A stretch of 51,325 nt of DNA from Oceanicola sp. S124. GTDB taxonomy: Bacteria > Pseudomonadota > Alphaproteobacteria > Rhodobacterales > Rhodobacteraceae. The stretch's first letter is position 1, and each line of letters begins with the position of its first letter. The stretch spans positions 1-51,325 of the forward strand of contig NZ_AFPM01000038.1 of the NCBI RefSeq assembly GCF_000220565.1, written 5' to 3'. The position numbers and the translations under genes are program-made. The notes below the pieces were generated by a model, which was given only the letters and a program-made list of their open reading frames with translations, had not been told where the DNA came from and did not search any database. Shown here in pieces: positions 26,976 through 35,546 of the stretch.

Positions 26976-28930
26976 CAGCGACACCGGCCGCCACGGCGCG
27001 CCGCGTCTCTCCGGCCCGGTTGCTGAAGGAGGCGCAGACCGCCTTCCGCAATGGCAATATCTCGCGCGCCTGGCAGGTGCTGGAACCGCTGCTGCGCAGC
27101 CCCGTCGCGGCAGCGCTGCCCGAGGCGCACCGGCAGGCGCTGCAGTATCTCCAGCTGGGCTGCGCGCTCTACCAAGTCGGTGACATGGATGCCGCGCGGG
27201 CGCTGAACCGGGCGCTGCCGAGCCAACTGTTCACCCCGCTGCGCTATCGCCTGTCGCTGCGCCTGCGCGATCCCGGCCAGGCCCGGCGCCTGCGCAAGGA
27301 TCCCGCCAATGGCCCGCGTGAGCTGGCCGACTTCCGCACCTCTGCCGGGCTGCACGAGATCTGGGCGCACCGCTACCGCCTCGGCTTCCCGCTCTATGCG
27401 GCGCGGGGGCGGGCGATCAACTTTCCCAAGGTGCTGCCCGAGGCCGTCACCCATGCGCCCCTCACCGAGGACCCGTCGCGCGACGCCGGGCTGATCGTGC
27501 TGGAACAGGGGCTTGGCGACGTGCTGTTCCATCTTGCCCATATCAAGGCCGAAGGCGCGCATGAGAAATCGGCCTTCACCGGGCTGGCCAAGTACGGCGG
27601 GCTGGTGCGACGCTACTTCCCGCAGGCCAGCTTCACCCCGATACAGCAACTCTCGGGCGCCCTCGGCAAGCCGCGCGCCCATCTAGCCGCCGATTTCGTC
27701 GGACGCGGCTACCGGCGGCTTGGCCGGATCTCGCCCGGCATCCAGCTGGACCGGCCGACACGCCATGCCTTCGACACGCCGGTCTTCGGCATCTGCTGGC
27801 GCGGCGGCTCGGGACAGAACCGGCGCGAGGAACGCCATATCCCTCTGCGCTTCCTGCTGGACATGCTGCCCATGGACGGGCGCTACCTGGCCTTCCAGTT
27901 CGACCTGACCGAGGACGAGCGCAAGATCCTGCAGGCCGACCCGCGCTGCGAGGTGCCGCTGGCCGATATCACCGCCGATCCCATCGGCACCATCGACATG
28001 ATCCGCCCGCTTGCCGGCATGATCTCGGTCGACAGTGCCAACTGGCACATGGCGGGCTTTTCGGGCGTGCCGCTGCTGGCGGTAATGAACCGCACGGCGC
28101 ATTGGTTCTGGGGGCCCGAGCGCGACGCGGCCACGGTCTTTCCCCAGGCCCGCACCCTGCGCAAGGAGGATCTCTCGGCCCCCGCCATCGCCGCCTGGAT
28201 GGACGAGACCCGGGCCGCGTGGCAGGCCCGCGCCGTGGCGCCGCTGCCCCTGCCCCATGTCGCCGCCCCCGATCTGCCCGCCGCGGCCCGCCCGCTCTTC
28301 GTGACCGGCCTGCCCCGCTCGGGCACCTCGCTGGTGATGCGCATGCTGGCGGGACAGGGCCTGTGGCTGGGAGAGACGATCCCCGGCAATGCCGACAACC
28401 CCGAGGGCTACGCCGAGAACCGTGCCCTGCGCGAGACCCAGCTGAAACCGCTGCTCGAGCGTCTCGGTGCCGACCCGCGCGGCGTGGCGCCCCTGCCCCG
28501 CACCGAGGCCCTGCCGCCCTGCCCCGCGCTGGCGGCCGGGATGCTGCGGACGATCCGTGACCAGGGTTACGACGGGCGCGCGCCCTGGGGCTACAAGGAT
28601 CCCAAGCTGACGCTGCTCTGGCCGCTCTTCGCCCGCGCCTTCCCGCAGGCCACCTGGGTGGTGGTCACGCGAGACCGCGAGGCGGTGCTGCGCTCGCTCG
28701 CAAAGGCCAGCTTCATGCGGCGGCATTCCACCTCGGAGGAGTTCTGGAAGCCCTTCTGCGCCTGCTACTACGACCGCCTCGCGGCGCTGCGCGCCAGCGG
28801 CGTCACGGTCATCGAGGTGCAGGCCGACCGGCTGATGGCCGGAGACGTCGCGGCCCTGGAACCGGTCTGCGCCGCCATGGGGCTGCGCTTCGATGCAGAC
28901 AGGGCCAGGGCGGCATTGGCACGGGCCTGA
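26972..28930 (+). CDS. TPR / GT9-like / sulfotransferase fusion protein
   Basis: 652 residues with three recognisable parts. Residues about 10-110 are helical repeats resembling TPRs. Residues about 170-400 look like the glycosyltransferase domain that often follows TPRs (VLEQGLGDVLFHLAHI, then GICWRGG ... HIPL, and MISVDSANWHMAGFSGVP), the GT9/GT41-like GT-B fold. Residues about 440-650 are a sulfotransferase: LFVTGLPRSGTSLV is the 5'-phosphosulfate loop for PAPS, WGYKDPKLTLLWP and WVVVTRDREAVLRSL the substrate and 3'-phosphate regions. No signal peptide or membrane helix is seen. Expected role: glycosylation and/or sulfation of a saccharide or protein. The GT part may be a non-catalytic relic. 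Coupled to the preceding gene by a 4-base overlap. Confidence 0.8.
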   Translation: MTATPAATARRVSPARLLKEAQTAFRNGNISRAWQVLEPLLRSPVAAALPEAHRQALQYLQLGCALYQVGDMDAARALNRALPSQLFTPLRYRLSLRLRDPGQARRLRKDPANGPRELADFRTSAGLHEIWAHRYRLGFPLYAARGRAINFPKVLPEAVTHAPLTEDPSRDAGLIVLEQGLGDVLFHLAHIKAEGAHEKSAFTGLAKYGGLVRRYFPQASFTPIQQLSGALGKPRAHLAADFVGRGYRRLGRISPGIQLDRPTRHAFDTPVFGICWRGGSGQNRREERHIPLRFLLDMLPMDGRYLAFQFDLTEDERKILQADPRCEVPLADITADPIGTIDMIRPLAGMISVDSANWHMAGFSGVPLLAVMNRTAHWFWGPERDAATVFPQARTLRKEDLSAPAIAAWMDETRAAWQARAVAPLPLPHVAAPDLPAAARPLFVTGLPRSGTSLVMRMLAGQGLWLGETIPGNADNPEGYAENRALRETQLKPLLERLGADPRGVAPLPRTEALPPCPALAAGMLRTIRDQGYDGRAPWGYKDPKLTLLWPLFARAFPQATWVVVTRDREAVLRSLAKASFMRRHSTSEEFWKPFCACYYDRLAALRASGVTVIEVQADRLMAGDVAALEPVCAAMGLRFDADRARAALARA

Positions 28931-28949
28931 GCGTCGCGCGCGCAGCCGT

Positions 28950-29924
28950 TCAGCGCGGCGCTGCGGCCAGCGCCTCGGGGCGGCGTGGCTCGGCAGACGG
29001 GGCATTCGCGGCGATCATCGCACCAAGCAGCCGCCCCTCGAAACCGGTCAGTCCCGGGCGCCCGCCACGGGCGACGCGCAACCGGGCCTCGACGTGCTGG
29101 GGATGACGACACAGGCCGGCATCCTCCAGAATGGTCTCGGCAGCTTCCGCCAGCAGCGGCGGCTCGGCGCATTCCAGCCCGAAGTCACCCTGATCCAGCA
29201 CCTGGTAGCCCTCGGTCGCCAGCAGCACATGTTCGGCCAGGCGACAGGGCGCGCGCCGGACCCGGCTGCCGTCCAGAAGGTGACGCAGGGACACCACCGC
29301 CTCGTCCCGGCCGAACAGCATGGCGATGGATGCATCCTTGAGCACCAGATGCTGACTCGCTGCCAGTCGCACCGGCACGGCGTTGCCCAGGGTACCCGGG
29401 CGGATCTCGATCGGGGCGAAGCGGCCATCCCCCGCAACCCGGCGCCGCCCGGTCCAGAGCACCCGCTGCGCGCCGTTGTCCAGCGTCGACACAAGATCCC
29501 CGGCCCGCAGGCTCTCGACCCGCCGCAGCCCCCCGGGGGTGCGCACGAGGGTGCCGGCGAGGAAGGGCGTGGCATGGTCGGCGGATATCATCCGCAGCCG
29601 TCCATTCAGCCGGTAGGTGCCGACCCGCTGGCCGTGGAAGGCCGCCGATCCATCCTCGAGCACGCCGCGCGTCCCGGCCGCCAGCCGTGCATCGAGACCG
29701 CCGCCGTCGCCCTCGCCAAGGTGGATGCGCAGCGCCCGGGTCAGGTCGGACCAGCACAGCGGCGCTGCGCGGAGCCCGCGTGGTGGCTCTGCAATGGCCA
29801 GGCGCGCAGGGGCGGTCGCGGCGCTTGCCATGACATTGCAACCCGTCGCACCTGCCCCTAGGGCCCTGGCACCAACCACACCGGCGCCAACCACATTGGC
29901 CCTCATCTCCCTGTCCCGGATCAT
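28950..29924 (-). CDS. Hint-domain-containing protein lacking the usual first cysteine
   Basis: 324 residues from the ATG at 29924, chosen because GAGGG lies 5 bases upstream; frames open to 30005, and ATGs at 29906 and 29831 are alternatives. The core (about residues 115-260) matches the Rhodobacterales Hedgehog/intein (Hint) type: GTLVRTPGGLRRVESLRAGDLVSTLDNG, then VLWTGRR, FAPIEIRPGTLGN, SQHLVL and LFGRDEAVVSLRHL. Where relatives have Cys-Phe-x-x-Gly-Thr this protein has Pro-Phe-Leu-Ala-Gly-Thr, so the autocatalytic cysteine is absent. The N-terminal 40 residues are Gly/Ala/Val-rich. Role unknown; family members are often secreted or calcium-repeat linked. Confidence 0.75.
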   Translation of the reverse strand: MIRDREMRANVVGAGVVGARALGAGATGCNVMASAATAPARLAIAEPPRGLRAAPLCWSDLTRALRIHLGEGDGGGLDARLAAGTRGVLEDGSAAFHGQRVGTYRLNGRLRMISADHATPFLAGTLVRTPGGLRRVESLRAGDLVSTLDNGAQRVLWTGRRRVAGDGRFAPIEIRPGTLGNAVPVRLAASQHLVLKDASIAMLFGRDEAVVSLRHLLDGSRVRRAPCRLAEHVLLATEGYQVLDQGDFGLECAEPPLLAEAAETILEDAGLCRHPQHVEARLRVARGGRPGLTGFEGRLLGAMIAANAPSAEPRRPEALAAAPR

Positions 29925-30214
29925 CTCTACCCTCTGGCACATCGCCTTTGCGCGGCCCGTCTGCTGCGTGCCGTTAAGGTAAAGTGACCATGGGGCAATG
30001 GCCAAAGTTGGAGCGATCCCGGGTCAAGACATGGCTCGATTGCGGCGAAATCAGGGCGGTCCGGGCCGCAAACTTGCCGCAGATCGTTGAGCAGGCAGTC
30101 AAATTCCTTGCAGCGGGCCTGCCCTCCGGGGCGCGTCGCGCTTGCCCCATCCCCGTGTGCAGCATAGGACATGGCAAGAGCGCCCCGGCGCGCCACAGTC
30201 AGAAAGGACGCCGC

Positions 30215-30652
30215 ATGGCCCCCCGGATCCAGATCATCAATGGCCCGAACCTGAACCTGCTGGGCAAGCGCCAGCCCGAGATCTACGGCGCCGAGACCCT
30301 GGACGACATCGCCCGCGACTGCGAGGCGCTGGCCGCGGAGCTGGGGCTTGAGCTGGCCTTCTACCAGTCCAACCACGAGGGCGGCATCATCGACTGCATC
30401 CACGCCGCGCGCGAGACCTGCGCCGGCATCGTGATCAATCCCGGCGCCTTCACCCATACCTCGGTCGCCATACTCGATGCGCTGAACGCCTACGACGGCA
30501 AGGTGATCGAATGCCACATCTCGAACGTCCACAAGCGCGAGAGCTTCCGGCATCACTCCTACGTCTCGCTGCGCGCGGACGGGGTGATCGCGGGCTTCGG
30601 CACGCAGGGCTACCAGCTGGCGCTGCGCCGCATGGCCGTGCTGACCGCCTGA
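30215..30652 (+). CDS. aroQ: type II 3-dehydroquinate dehydratase
   Basis: Third step of the shikimate pathway: 3-dehydroquinate to 3-dehydroshikimate, in the cytoplasm. 145 residues, the usual length of the dodecameric type II enzyme. Visible: [17 protein letters not shown] with catalytic Tyr24, [28 protein letters not shown], and [17 protein letters not shown] with the catalytic His. AAAGGA sits at ideal spacing before the ATG at 30215, although the frame is open from 29984. It ends one base before the convergent RpiR-type regulator. Confidence 0.97.
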   Translation: MAPRIQIINGPNLNLLGKRQPEIYGAETLDDIARDCEALAAELGLELAFYQSNHEGGIIDCIHAARETCAGIVINPGAFTHTSVAILDALNAYDGKVIECHISNVHKRESFRHHSYVSLRADGVIAGFGTQGYQLALRRMAVLTA

Positions 30653-30653
30653 G

Positions 30654-31556
30654 CTAGCCGCCCGAGCGGAAGACCCGCGTGGTCGAGAACATCGCCTCGA
30701 GCTCGTCGAGGCGTTCCCGGCTCTCGTCCCATCGCTTGGCCTGAACCTCGGCGATCAATGCCTCGACCACGGCGACAATCGCCGTGGTGCTGTCCCAGTT
30801 CGAGGGCGCCTCGACCTGCAGGTGGAAGACATGTCGCGCCACCTGTGCAATGGGCGATCCCCACTGGTCGGTGAACAGCACGATGGTCGCCCCGCGCCCC
30901 TGCGCCAGTTCGGCCAGCCGCAGCAGGTCCTTCTCGTACCGGCGGATGTCGAACAGCACCAGGACCGAGCTTTCGCCCATGTCCAGCAGGTAGTGCGGCC
31001 AGACCGAAGGCCCCTGATCGAGCAGCGTCACCCCGGTGCGGATGATCTGCATGTGATTGTGGAAATAGGCTGCCGTGGCGCCGGTGATCCGGCCGCCCAG
31101 AAAGTAGGCATGTCGCGAGGTATCGGCCAGCAGCTCGGCCACCTCATCGAAGGTCGCCGTATCCAGCCGTTCGAGAGAGCGGGTCAGGTTGCCGATCAGC
31201 GCATCGGCGAAGCGATGCAGCACATGGCCATCCCCGCCCCGGGCATCGCGCTTAAGCGCCGGGGCCTTGATGCGGTCGGCCACCTCGTCGCGCAGAGCGT
31301 TCTGCAACTCCGGAAAGCCCTCGAAGCCCAGCTTGCGCGCCATGCGGATGACAGTGGGCGTCGACACGCAGGCCAGTTCGGCAAGCTTGGTGACACTCTG
31401 CATCCCCGCCATCGGATAGTCGTCCAGCAGGACATCGCAGACCCGGCGCTCGGCGGCGGTGAGCTGCTGGTCGCGCAGGCGAATCCGCTGCCGCACCGAA
31501 AGGGCGCCGCCCTCGTCGGATGCCTTGCAACTGCCGTCGGACCTGTCGCCTGCCAC
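30654..31556 (-). CDS. MurR/RpiR family transcriptional regulator
   Basis: 300 residues. The N-terminal helix-turn-helix (residues about 20-95: LTAAERRVCDVLL, SVTKLAELACVSTPTVIRMARKLGFEGFPELQNAL) is typical of RpiR proteins; residues about 125-270 form the SIS domain that usually binds phosphosugars or related ligands (GRITGATAAYFHNHMQIIRTG, VLVLFDIRRYEKDLLRLAE). GTG start with GGAGG upstream. It is divergent from the TRAP/ligase/dehydrogenase operon, and two identical palindromes lie between them, so it most likely controls that operon and itself. Confidence 0.93.
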   Translation of the reverse strand: MAGDRSDGSCKASDEGGALSVRQRIRLRDQQLTAAERRVCDVLLDDYPMAGMQSVTKLAELACVSTPTVIRMARKLGFEGFPELQNALRDEVADRIKAPALKRDARGGDGHVLHRFADALIGNLTRSLERLDTATFDEVAELLADTSRHAYFLGGRITGATAAYFHNHMQIIRTGVTLLDQGPSVWPHYLLDMGESSVLVLFDIRRYEKDLLRLAELAQGRGATIVLFTDQWGSPIAQVARHVFHLQVEAPSNWDSTTAIVAVVEALIAEVQAKRWDESRERLDELEAMFSTTRVFRSGG

Positions 31557-31572
31557 GCCTCACGCCTCCGCC

Positions 31573-31588
31573 TGTAGCAATAGCTACA
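31573..31588. promoter_or_regulatory. palindromic operator candidate, copy 1 (TGTAG-N6-CTACA)
   Basis: TGTAGCAATAGCTACA, a perfect inverted repeat between the RpiR-type regulator and the divergent operon. The same arms recur 30 bases downstream. Confidence 0.75.
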
Positions 31589-31602
31589 AACTAGGATCGC
31601 TC

Positions 31603-31618
31603 TGTAGTCATGTCTACA
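31603..31618. promoter_or_regulatory. palindromic operator candidate, copy 2 (TGTAG-N6-CTACA)
   Basis: TGTAGTCATGTCTACA with the same arms and spacer length as copy 1. The 30-base centre-to-centre distance is close to three helical turns, so two dimers would sit on one face of the DNA. Confidence 0.75.
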
Positions 31619-31662
31619 GAAATGAATTGACACTCCGGGTCAGTCGCGGTTTCCCTGCGGCC

Positions 31663-32457
31663 ATGACGGGAAATGCACCACTTATCCTGACGGCGGGCGA
31701 TGGCCCTGCGGCAGATGTTCTCAACCCCGAGGGCACCGGCCCGGTCGTGCTGTGCTGCGAGCATGCCAGCGCGACGATCCCGGCCTCTCTGGACGGTCTC
31801 GGGCTGGCTCCGGAAGACAGGCTGAGCCATGCGGCCTGGGATCCGGGCGCGCTGGCGCTTTCGCTGGCCTTGTCCGAACGCATGGGCGCGCCGCTGGTCG
31901 CCGCCCGGGTGTCGCGGCTGGTCTACGACTGCAACCGCCCGCCCAGCTCTCCCGGCGCGATGTCGGCGAAGTCCGAGGTCATCGAGGTGCCGGGCAACCG
32001 CAACCTGTCCGAGGCCGACCGCGCGGCGCGTGTGCGCGAGGTCTACCAGCCCTTCACCGAGACGCTCGGCGCCGTGCTCGACCGCCACGGCGGCGCGCTG
32101 GTCACCGTCCATTCCTTCACCCCGGTCTTCCACGGCGCGCCGCGTGCCACCGAGGTCGGCCTGCTGCATGACAGCGACGACCGCCTTGCCGTGGCGATGC
32201 TGGAAAACTGGCCAGGCCCCAATCAAGCCGAGCTGAACGCGCCCTATGCCGCCTCGGACGGGGTGACCCATACCCTGCACGAGCAGGGCGTGGCGCGGGG
32301 CCGGCTCAACGTGATGATCGAGGTGCGCAACGACCTGCTGGCAGAGCCCGCCCAGGTCGCCGCCATGGCCGAGCAGCTTTGCGCCGCGCTCAGCCGCTCG
32401 CTGGCGCAGCTGGCGACAGAGGCGGCCGACACGCCCGCTCCGGGGGCCGACGTATGA
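31663..32457 (+). CDS. N-formylglutamate amidohydrolase family protein
   Basis: 264 residues of the FGase family of zinc amidohydrolases, whose known members split N-formylglutamate in histidine breakdown. Motifs: VVLCCEHASATIP (zinc ligands near the N-terminus), HAAWDPGA, RLVYDCNRPPSS and VTVHSFTPVFHG with the active-site histidines, and MIEVRNDLL. No hut genes are nearby, so another glutamyl or N-acyl-amino-acid substrate is likely. No convincing ribosome site precedes the ATG at 31663; an in-frame TTG at 31627 is a poor alternative. First gene of the operon, overlapping the small TRAP permease by 4 bases. Confidence 0.88.
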   Translation: MTGNAPLILTAGDGPAADVLNPEGTGPVVLCCEHASATIPASLDGLGLAPEDRLSHAAWDPGALALSLALSERMGAPLVAARVSRLVYDCNRPPSSPGAMSAKSEVIEVPGNRNLSEADRAARVREVYQPFTETLGAVLDRHGGALVTVHSFTPVFHGAPRATEVGLLHDSDDRLAVAMLENWPGPNQAELNAPYAASDGVTHTLHEQGVARGRLNVMIEVRNDLLAEPAQVAAMAEQLCAALSRSLAQLATEAADTPAPGADV

Positions 32458-33047
32458 AACTGATGCGCGGCTATATCGCCTGGATCGACGGCATGAACCG
32501 CCTGATCGGCCGCATCACCATGTTCGGCCTCTTCATCCTGATGGGCATCCTGCTGTGGTCCTCGATCTCGAAGACCTTCTTCCTGCCCTCGCTCTGGACC
32601 CTCGAGATGGCCCAGTTCGTCATGGTGGCCTACTACATCCTCGGCGGGCCCTACTCGATCCAGCTGGGATCGAACGTGCGCATGGACCTGATCTATGCCG
32701 AGCTCTCGGACCGCCGGAAGGCCTGGCTGGATGCCTTCACCGTCTTCTTCCTGATCTTCTACCTCGGCGTGATGATCTACGGTGGCCTTGCCTCGCTGGC
32801 CTATTCTCTGGGCAACTTCATGGGCTCTCCGCTGGCCTTCTTCGGCAAGCTGATCGGTGCCTTCTTCACCGGCGGCCCGGCGGCGGCGGGTGAGGTCATG
32901 GGCTACATCGAGACCTCGCGGTCGTCCTGGGGCCCGGTCATGTGGCCGATCAAGCTGATCACCTGCCTCGGGCTGTTCCTGATGCTGCTGCAGGTGCTTT
33001 CCGAATTCTTCAAGGACCTGCTGCGTCTGCGCGGGGAAGAGATCTGA
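32454..33047 (+). CDS. TRAP transporter small permease (DctQ type)
   Basis: 197 residues with four main hydrophobic segments: residues about 20-40, 50-75, 95-120 and 160-185. WTLEMAQFVMVAYYILGGPYSIQLGSNVRMDLIY is the DctQ signature region. It is somewhat longer than average because of an extra hydrophobic/Gly-rich insertion (about 125-155) between the third and last helices. ATGA overlap with the previous gene and TGATG overlap with the next show tight coupling. It forms the membrane complex with the large permease. Confidence 0.94.
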   Translation: MKLMRGYIAWIDGMNRLIGRITMFGLFILMGILLWSSISKTFFLPSLWTLEMAQFVMVAYYILGGPYSIQLGSNVRMDLIYAELSDRRKAWLDAFTVFFLIFYLGVMIYGGLASLAYSLGNFMGSPLAFFGKLIGAFFTGGPAAAGEVMGYIETSRSSWGPVMWPIKLITCLGLFLMLLQVLSEFFKDLLRLRGEEI

Positions 33048-34372
33048 TGTCCTATGAAATGATCGCCCTGCTGATGTTCAGCACGATGATGCTGATGCTG
33101 CTGACCGGCCAGCGGGTCTTCGGCGCCATCGGCTTTGTCGCCGTGGTGGCCTCGCTGCTGCTCTGGGGGGACCGGGGCGGCTACGACATCGGCTATTCGG
33201 CGCTGATCAAGCTGATGAACTGGTATCCGATGCTGACGCTGCCGATGTTCGTCTTCATGGGCTACGTGCTGTCGGAATCGAAGATCGCCGACGACCTCTA
33301 CAAGATGTTCCACGTCTGGATGGGCGGCGTGAAGGGCGGCCTGGCGATCGGCACCATCGGCGTGATGGTGCTGGTCTCGGCGATGAACGGCCTGTCGGTG
33401 GCCGGCATGGCCATCGGCTCGACCATCGCGCTGCCGGAGCTGCTGAAGCGCGGCTACGACAAGAAGATGGTCACCGGGGTGATCCAGGCGGGCTCTTCGC
33501 TGGGGATCCTGGTGCCGCCCTCGGTGGTGCTGGTGCTCTATGCGATGATCGCCCGCCAGCCGGTCGGGCAGCTCTGGCTGGCCGGGGTGCTGCCGGGGCT
33601 GATGATGGCCGGGCTGTTCGTCGCCTATATCGTCATCCGCTGCCACCTGAACCCGGCGCTCGGCCCCGCCCTGCCGGCGGAAGAGCGCGCCCAGGTGAGC
33701 CGCGCCGAGAAGATGCGCCTGCTGCGCGCCGGCCTGCTGCCGCTTGGCATCTTCGCGGTGATGATGGTGCCCTTCGTCAAGGGCTGGACCTCGCTGGTCG
33801 AGGCCTCGGCCATCGGCGCCATCGCGGCCTTCCTGGCCGCCGTGCTGAAGCGCCGGATGACGAAGACGGTCTTCCTGACCGCCACCCGCAACACCCTGGG
33901 CATCTCGTGCATGTTCATGTGGATCATCCTGGCGGCGCTGGCCTTCGGCGCGGTCTTCGACGGGCTGGGCGCGGTCAAGGCGATCAGCTTCCTGTTCACC
34001 GAACAGCTGGGCCTGAGCCCCTGGGTCATCCTGATCCTGATGCAGCTGAGCTTCCTGGTCATGGGCAGCTTCCTGGACGACACCGCCATGCTGGTGATCG
34101 TCGCGCCGCTCTACGTGCCGCTCGTGGGGGCGCTTGGCTTCGACCTGGTGTGGTATGGTGTGCTCTACACGATCACCTGCCAGATCGCCTACATGACGCC
34201 GCCCTTCGGCTACAACCTGTTCCTGATGCGGGCCATGGCCCCGCCCGAGATCAGCCTGAAAGATATCTACGGCTCCATCGCGCCCTTCGTGGCGGTGATG
34301 ATCCTCGCGCTGACCATCACCATGGTCTTCCCGCAGATTGCCACCTGGCTGCCGAACTACGTCTACCAATAA
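33047..34372 (+). CDS. TRAP transporter large permease (DctM type)
   Basis: 441 residues, about 11-12 membrane helices, catalytic subunit of a secondary TRAP uptake system driven by a cation gradient, usually Na+. Signatures: PMFVFMGYVLSESKIADDLY, NGLSVAGMAIGSTIALPELLKRGYDKKMVTGVIQAGSSLGILVPPS and the GSFLDDTAMLVIVAPL segment near the second sodium-site region. The NQR sodium pump encoded in the same window could supply the gradient. The transported solute is not readable from this subunit. Confidence 0.95.
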   Translation: MSYEMIALLMFSTMMLMLLTGQRVFGAIGFVAVVASLLLWGDRGGYDIGYSALIKLMNWYPMLTLPMFVFMGYVLSESKIADDLYKMFHVWMGGVKGGLAIGTIGVMVLVSAMNGLSVAGMAIGSTIALPELLKRGYDKKMVTGVIQAGSSLGILVPPSVVLVLYAMIARQPVGQLWLAGVLPGLMMAGLFVAYIVIRCHLNPALGPALPAEERAQVSRAEKMRLLRAGLLPLGIFAVMMVPFVKGWTSLVEASAIGAIAAFLAAVLKRRMTKTVFLTATRNTLGISCMFMWIILAALAFGAVFDGLGAVKAISFLFTEQLGLSPWVILILMQLSFLVMGSFLDDTAMLVIVAPLYVPLVGALGFDLVWYGVLYTITCQIAYMTPPFGYNLFLMRAMAPPEISLKDIYGSIAPFVAVMILALTITMVFPQIATWLPNYVYQ

Positions 34373-34435
34373 TAATCAACCAGATCCCGCGACCAAGCGG
34401 GGCCAAGACCGACACCAACCAAGGGAGTACCCGAG

Positions 34436-35473
34436 ATGACCAACAGACGTTCCTTCCTGCGCGGCGCCGCCATGGCGGCCCCCGCAGCTCTGGCGGCCCC
34501 GGCCGTCCTCAAGGCCCAGGAAGCCATCAAGTGGCGATTCCAGACCTATGCCGGTTCGGCCCTGGGTCAGGAAGTGACCAAGCCCGCCATCGACGCGATC
34601 AATGCCGCCGCCCAGGGCGAGCTTGAAATCGAGCTGTACTACGCCGACCAGATCGTCCCCACGGGCGAGCTGTTCCAGGCCCTGCAGCGCGGCACCATCG
34701 ACGGCGTCCACTCGGACGACGACTCGATGGCCTCGCCGACCCCGCTGCGCCAGTTCGGCGGCTACTTCCCGCTGGCCACCAAGCACGCCCTCGACGTGCC
34801 CGTCCTGTTCAAGCAGTACGGCCTGGCCGAGATCTGGGACGAGGAATACGCCAAGGTCGGCGTCAAGTGGCTGTCGGCTGCCGGGCAGGATCCGTGCAAC
34901 TTCAACACCAAGAAAGAGATCACCTCGCTGGCCGACCTGGAAGGCCTGCGGCTCTATACCTTCCCGACCGCGGGCGAGTTCCTCAGCCAGTTCGGCGTCG
35001 TGCCGATGAACATCCCCTACGAGGATGCACAGGTCGCCGTGCAGACCGGCGAGCTGGACGGCATGGCCTGGTCGGGCATCACGGAAGACTACACCGTCGG
35101 CTGGGCCGATGTGACCGACTACTTCCTGACCAACAACATCTCGGGCGCCTGGATCGGCTCGTTCTTCGTCAACCAGCAACGCTGGGCCGACCTGCCCGAG
35201 CACCTGAAGACCATCGTGTCCTCGGCCATCGAAGCCAGCCACACCTACCGCAACCAGTGGTACTGGGGCGGCGAGGCGCGCCTGCGCGCCCAGGGCGACA
35301 AGCTGCAGCTGCGCTCGATCCCGCAGGACGAGTGGAAGGTCGTCGAAGACGCCGCCGTCACCTTCTGGGACGAGATGGCCGAGCAGGGCGAAGTGGCCGC
35401 CAAGCTGGTGCAGATCTTCCGCGACTACAAGGACGTGACCTCGAAGGCAGGCCCGCCCTACACCTTCGGCTGA
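34436..35473 (+). CDS. TRAP transporter substrate-binding protein (DctP family)
   Basis: 345 residues, periplasmic solute receptor for the TRAP system. The N-terminus NRRSFLRGAAMAAPAALAAPAVLKAQ is a twin-arginine signal ending in an Ala-x-Ala-like site, so it is exported folded. Mature-domain landmarks: YADQIVPTGELFQALQRGTIDGVHSD, GLRLYTFPTAGEFLSQFGVVPMNIPYED and a C-terminal helix-rich lobe. The GLR arginine is in the place where DctP proteins usually bind an acidic group of the ligand, which hints at a carboxylate or sulfonate ligand. A strong AAGGGAG ribosome site precedes the start. Confidence 0.94.
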   Translation: MTNRRSFLRGAAMAAPAALAAPAVLKAQEAIKWRFQTYAGSALGQEVTKPAIDAINAAAQGELEIELYYADQIVPTGELFQALQRGTIDGVHSDDDSMASPTPLRQFGGYFPLATKHALDVPVLFKQYGLAEIWDEEYAKVGVKWLSAAGQDPCNFNTKKEITSLADLEGLRLYTFPTAGEFLSQFGVVPMNIPYEDAQVAVQTGELDGMAWSGITEDYTVGWADVTDYFLTNNISGAWIGSFFVNQQRWADLPEHLKTIVSSAIEASHTYRNQWYWGGEARLRAQGDKLQLRSIPQDEWKVVEDAAVTFWDEMAEQGEVAAKLVQIFRDYKDVTSKAGPPYTFG

Positions 35474-35500
35474 TCGCCGGGTCGCAACAGCAAATGACGG

Positions 35501-35530
35501 GGCGGCCCTTCCGGGGCCGCCTCTCTCTGG
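35501..35530 (+). terminator. hairpin between the TRAP binding protein and ligase genes
   Basis: GGCGGCC, 7-base loop, GGCCGCC, then TCTCTCT. It probably acts as a partial terminator or mRNA stabiliser so that the binding protein is made in excess over the downstream enzymes. Confidence 0.55.
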
Positions 35531-35546
35531 TCAGGAGGAATGAAAG

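Noticed and set aside
31623..31631. ATG at 31623 as a start for the amidohydrolase
   Set aside because: It is followed by a stop after one codon.
31627..31655. TTGACA as the -35 of the operon beginning at 31663
   Set aside because: TTGACA is a perfect -35, but 16-18 bases on there is only TTTCCC-like sequence and too little room before the start codon.
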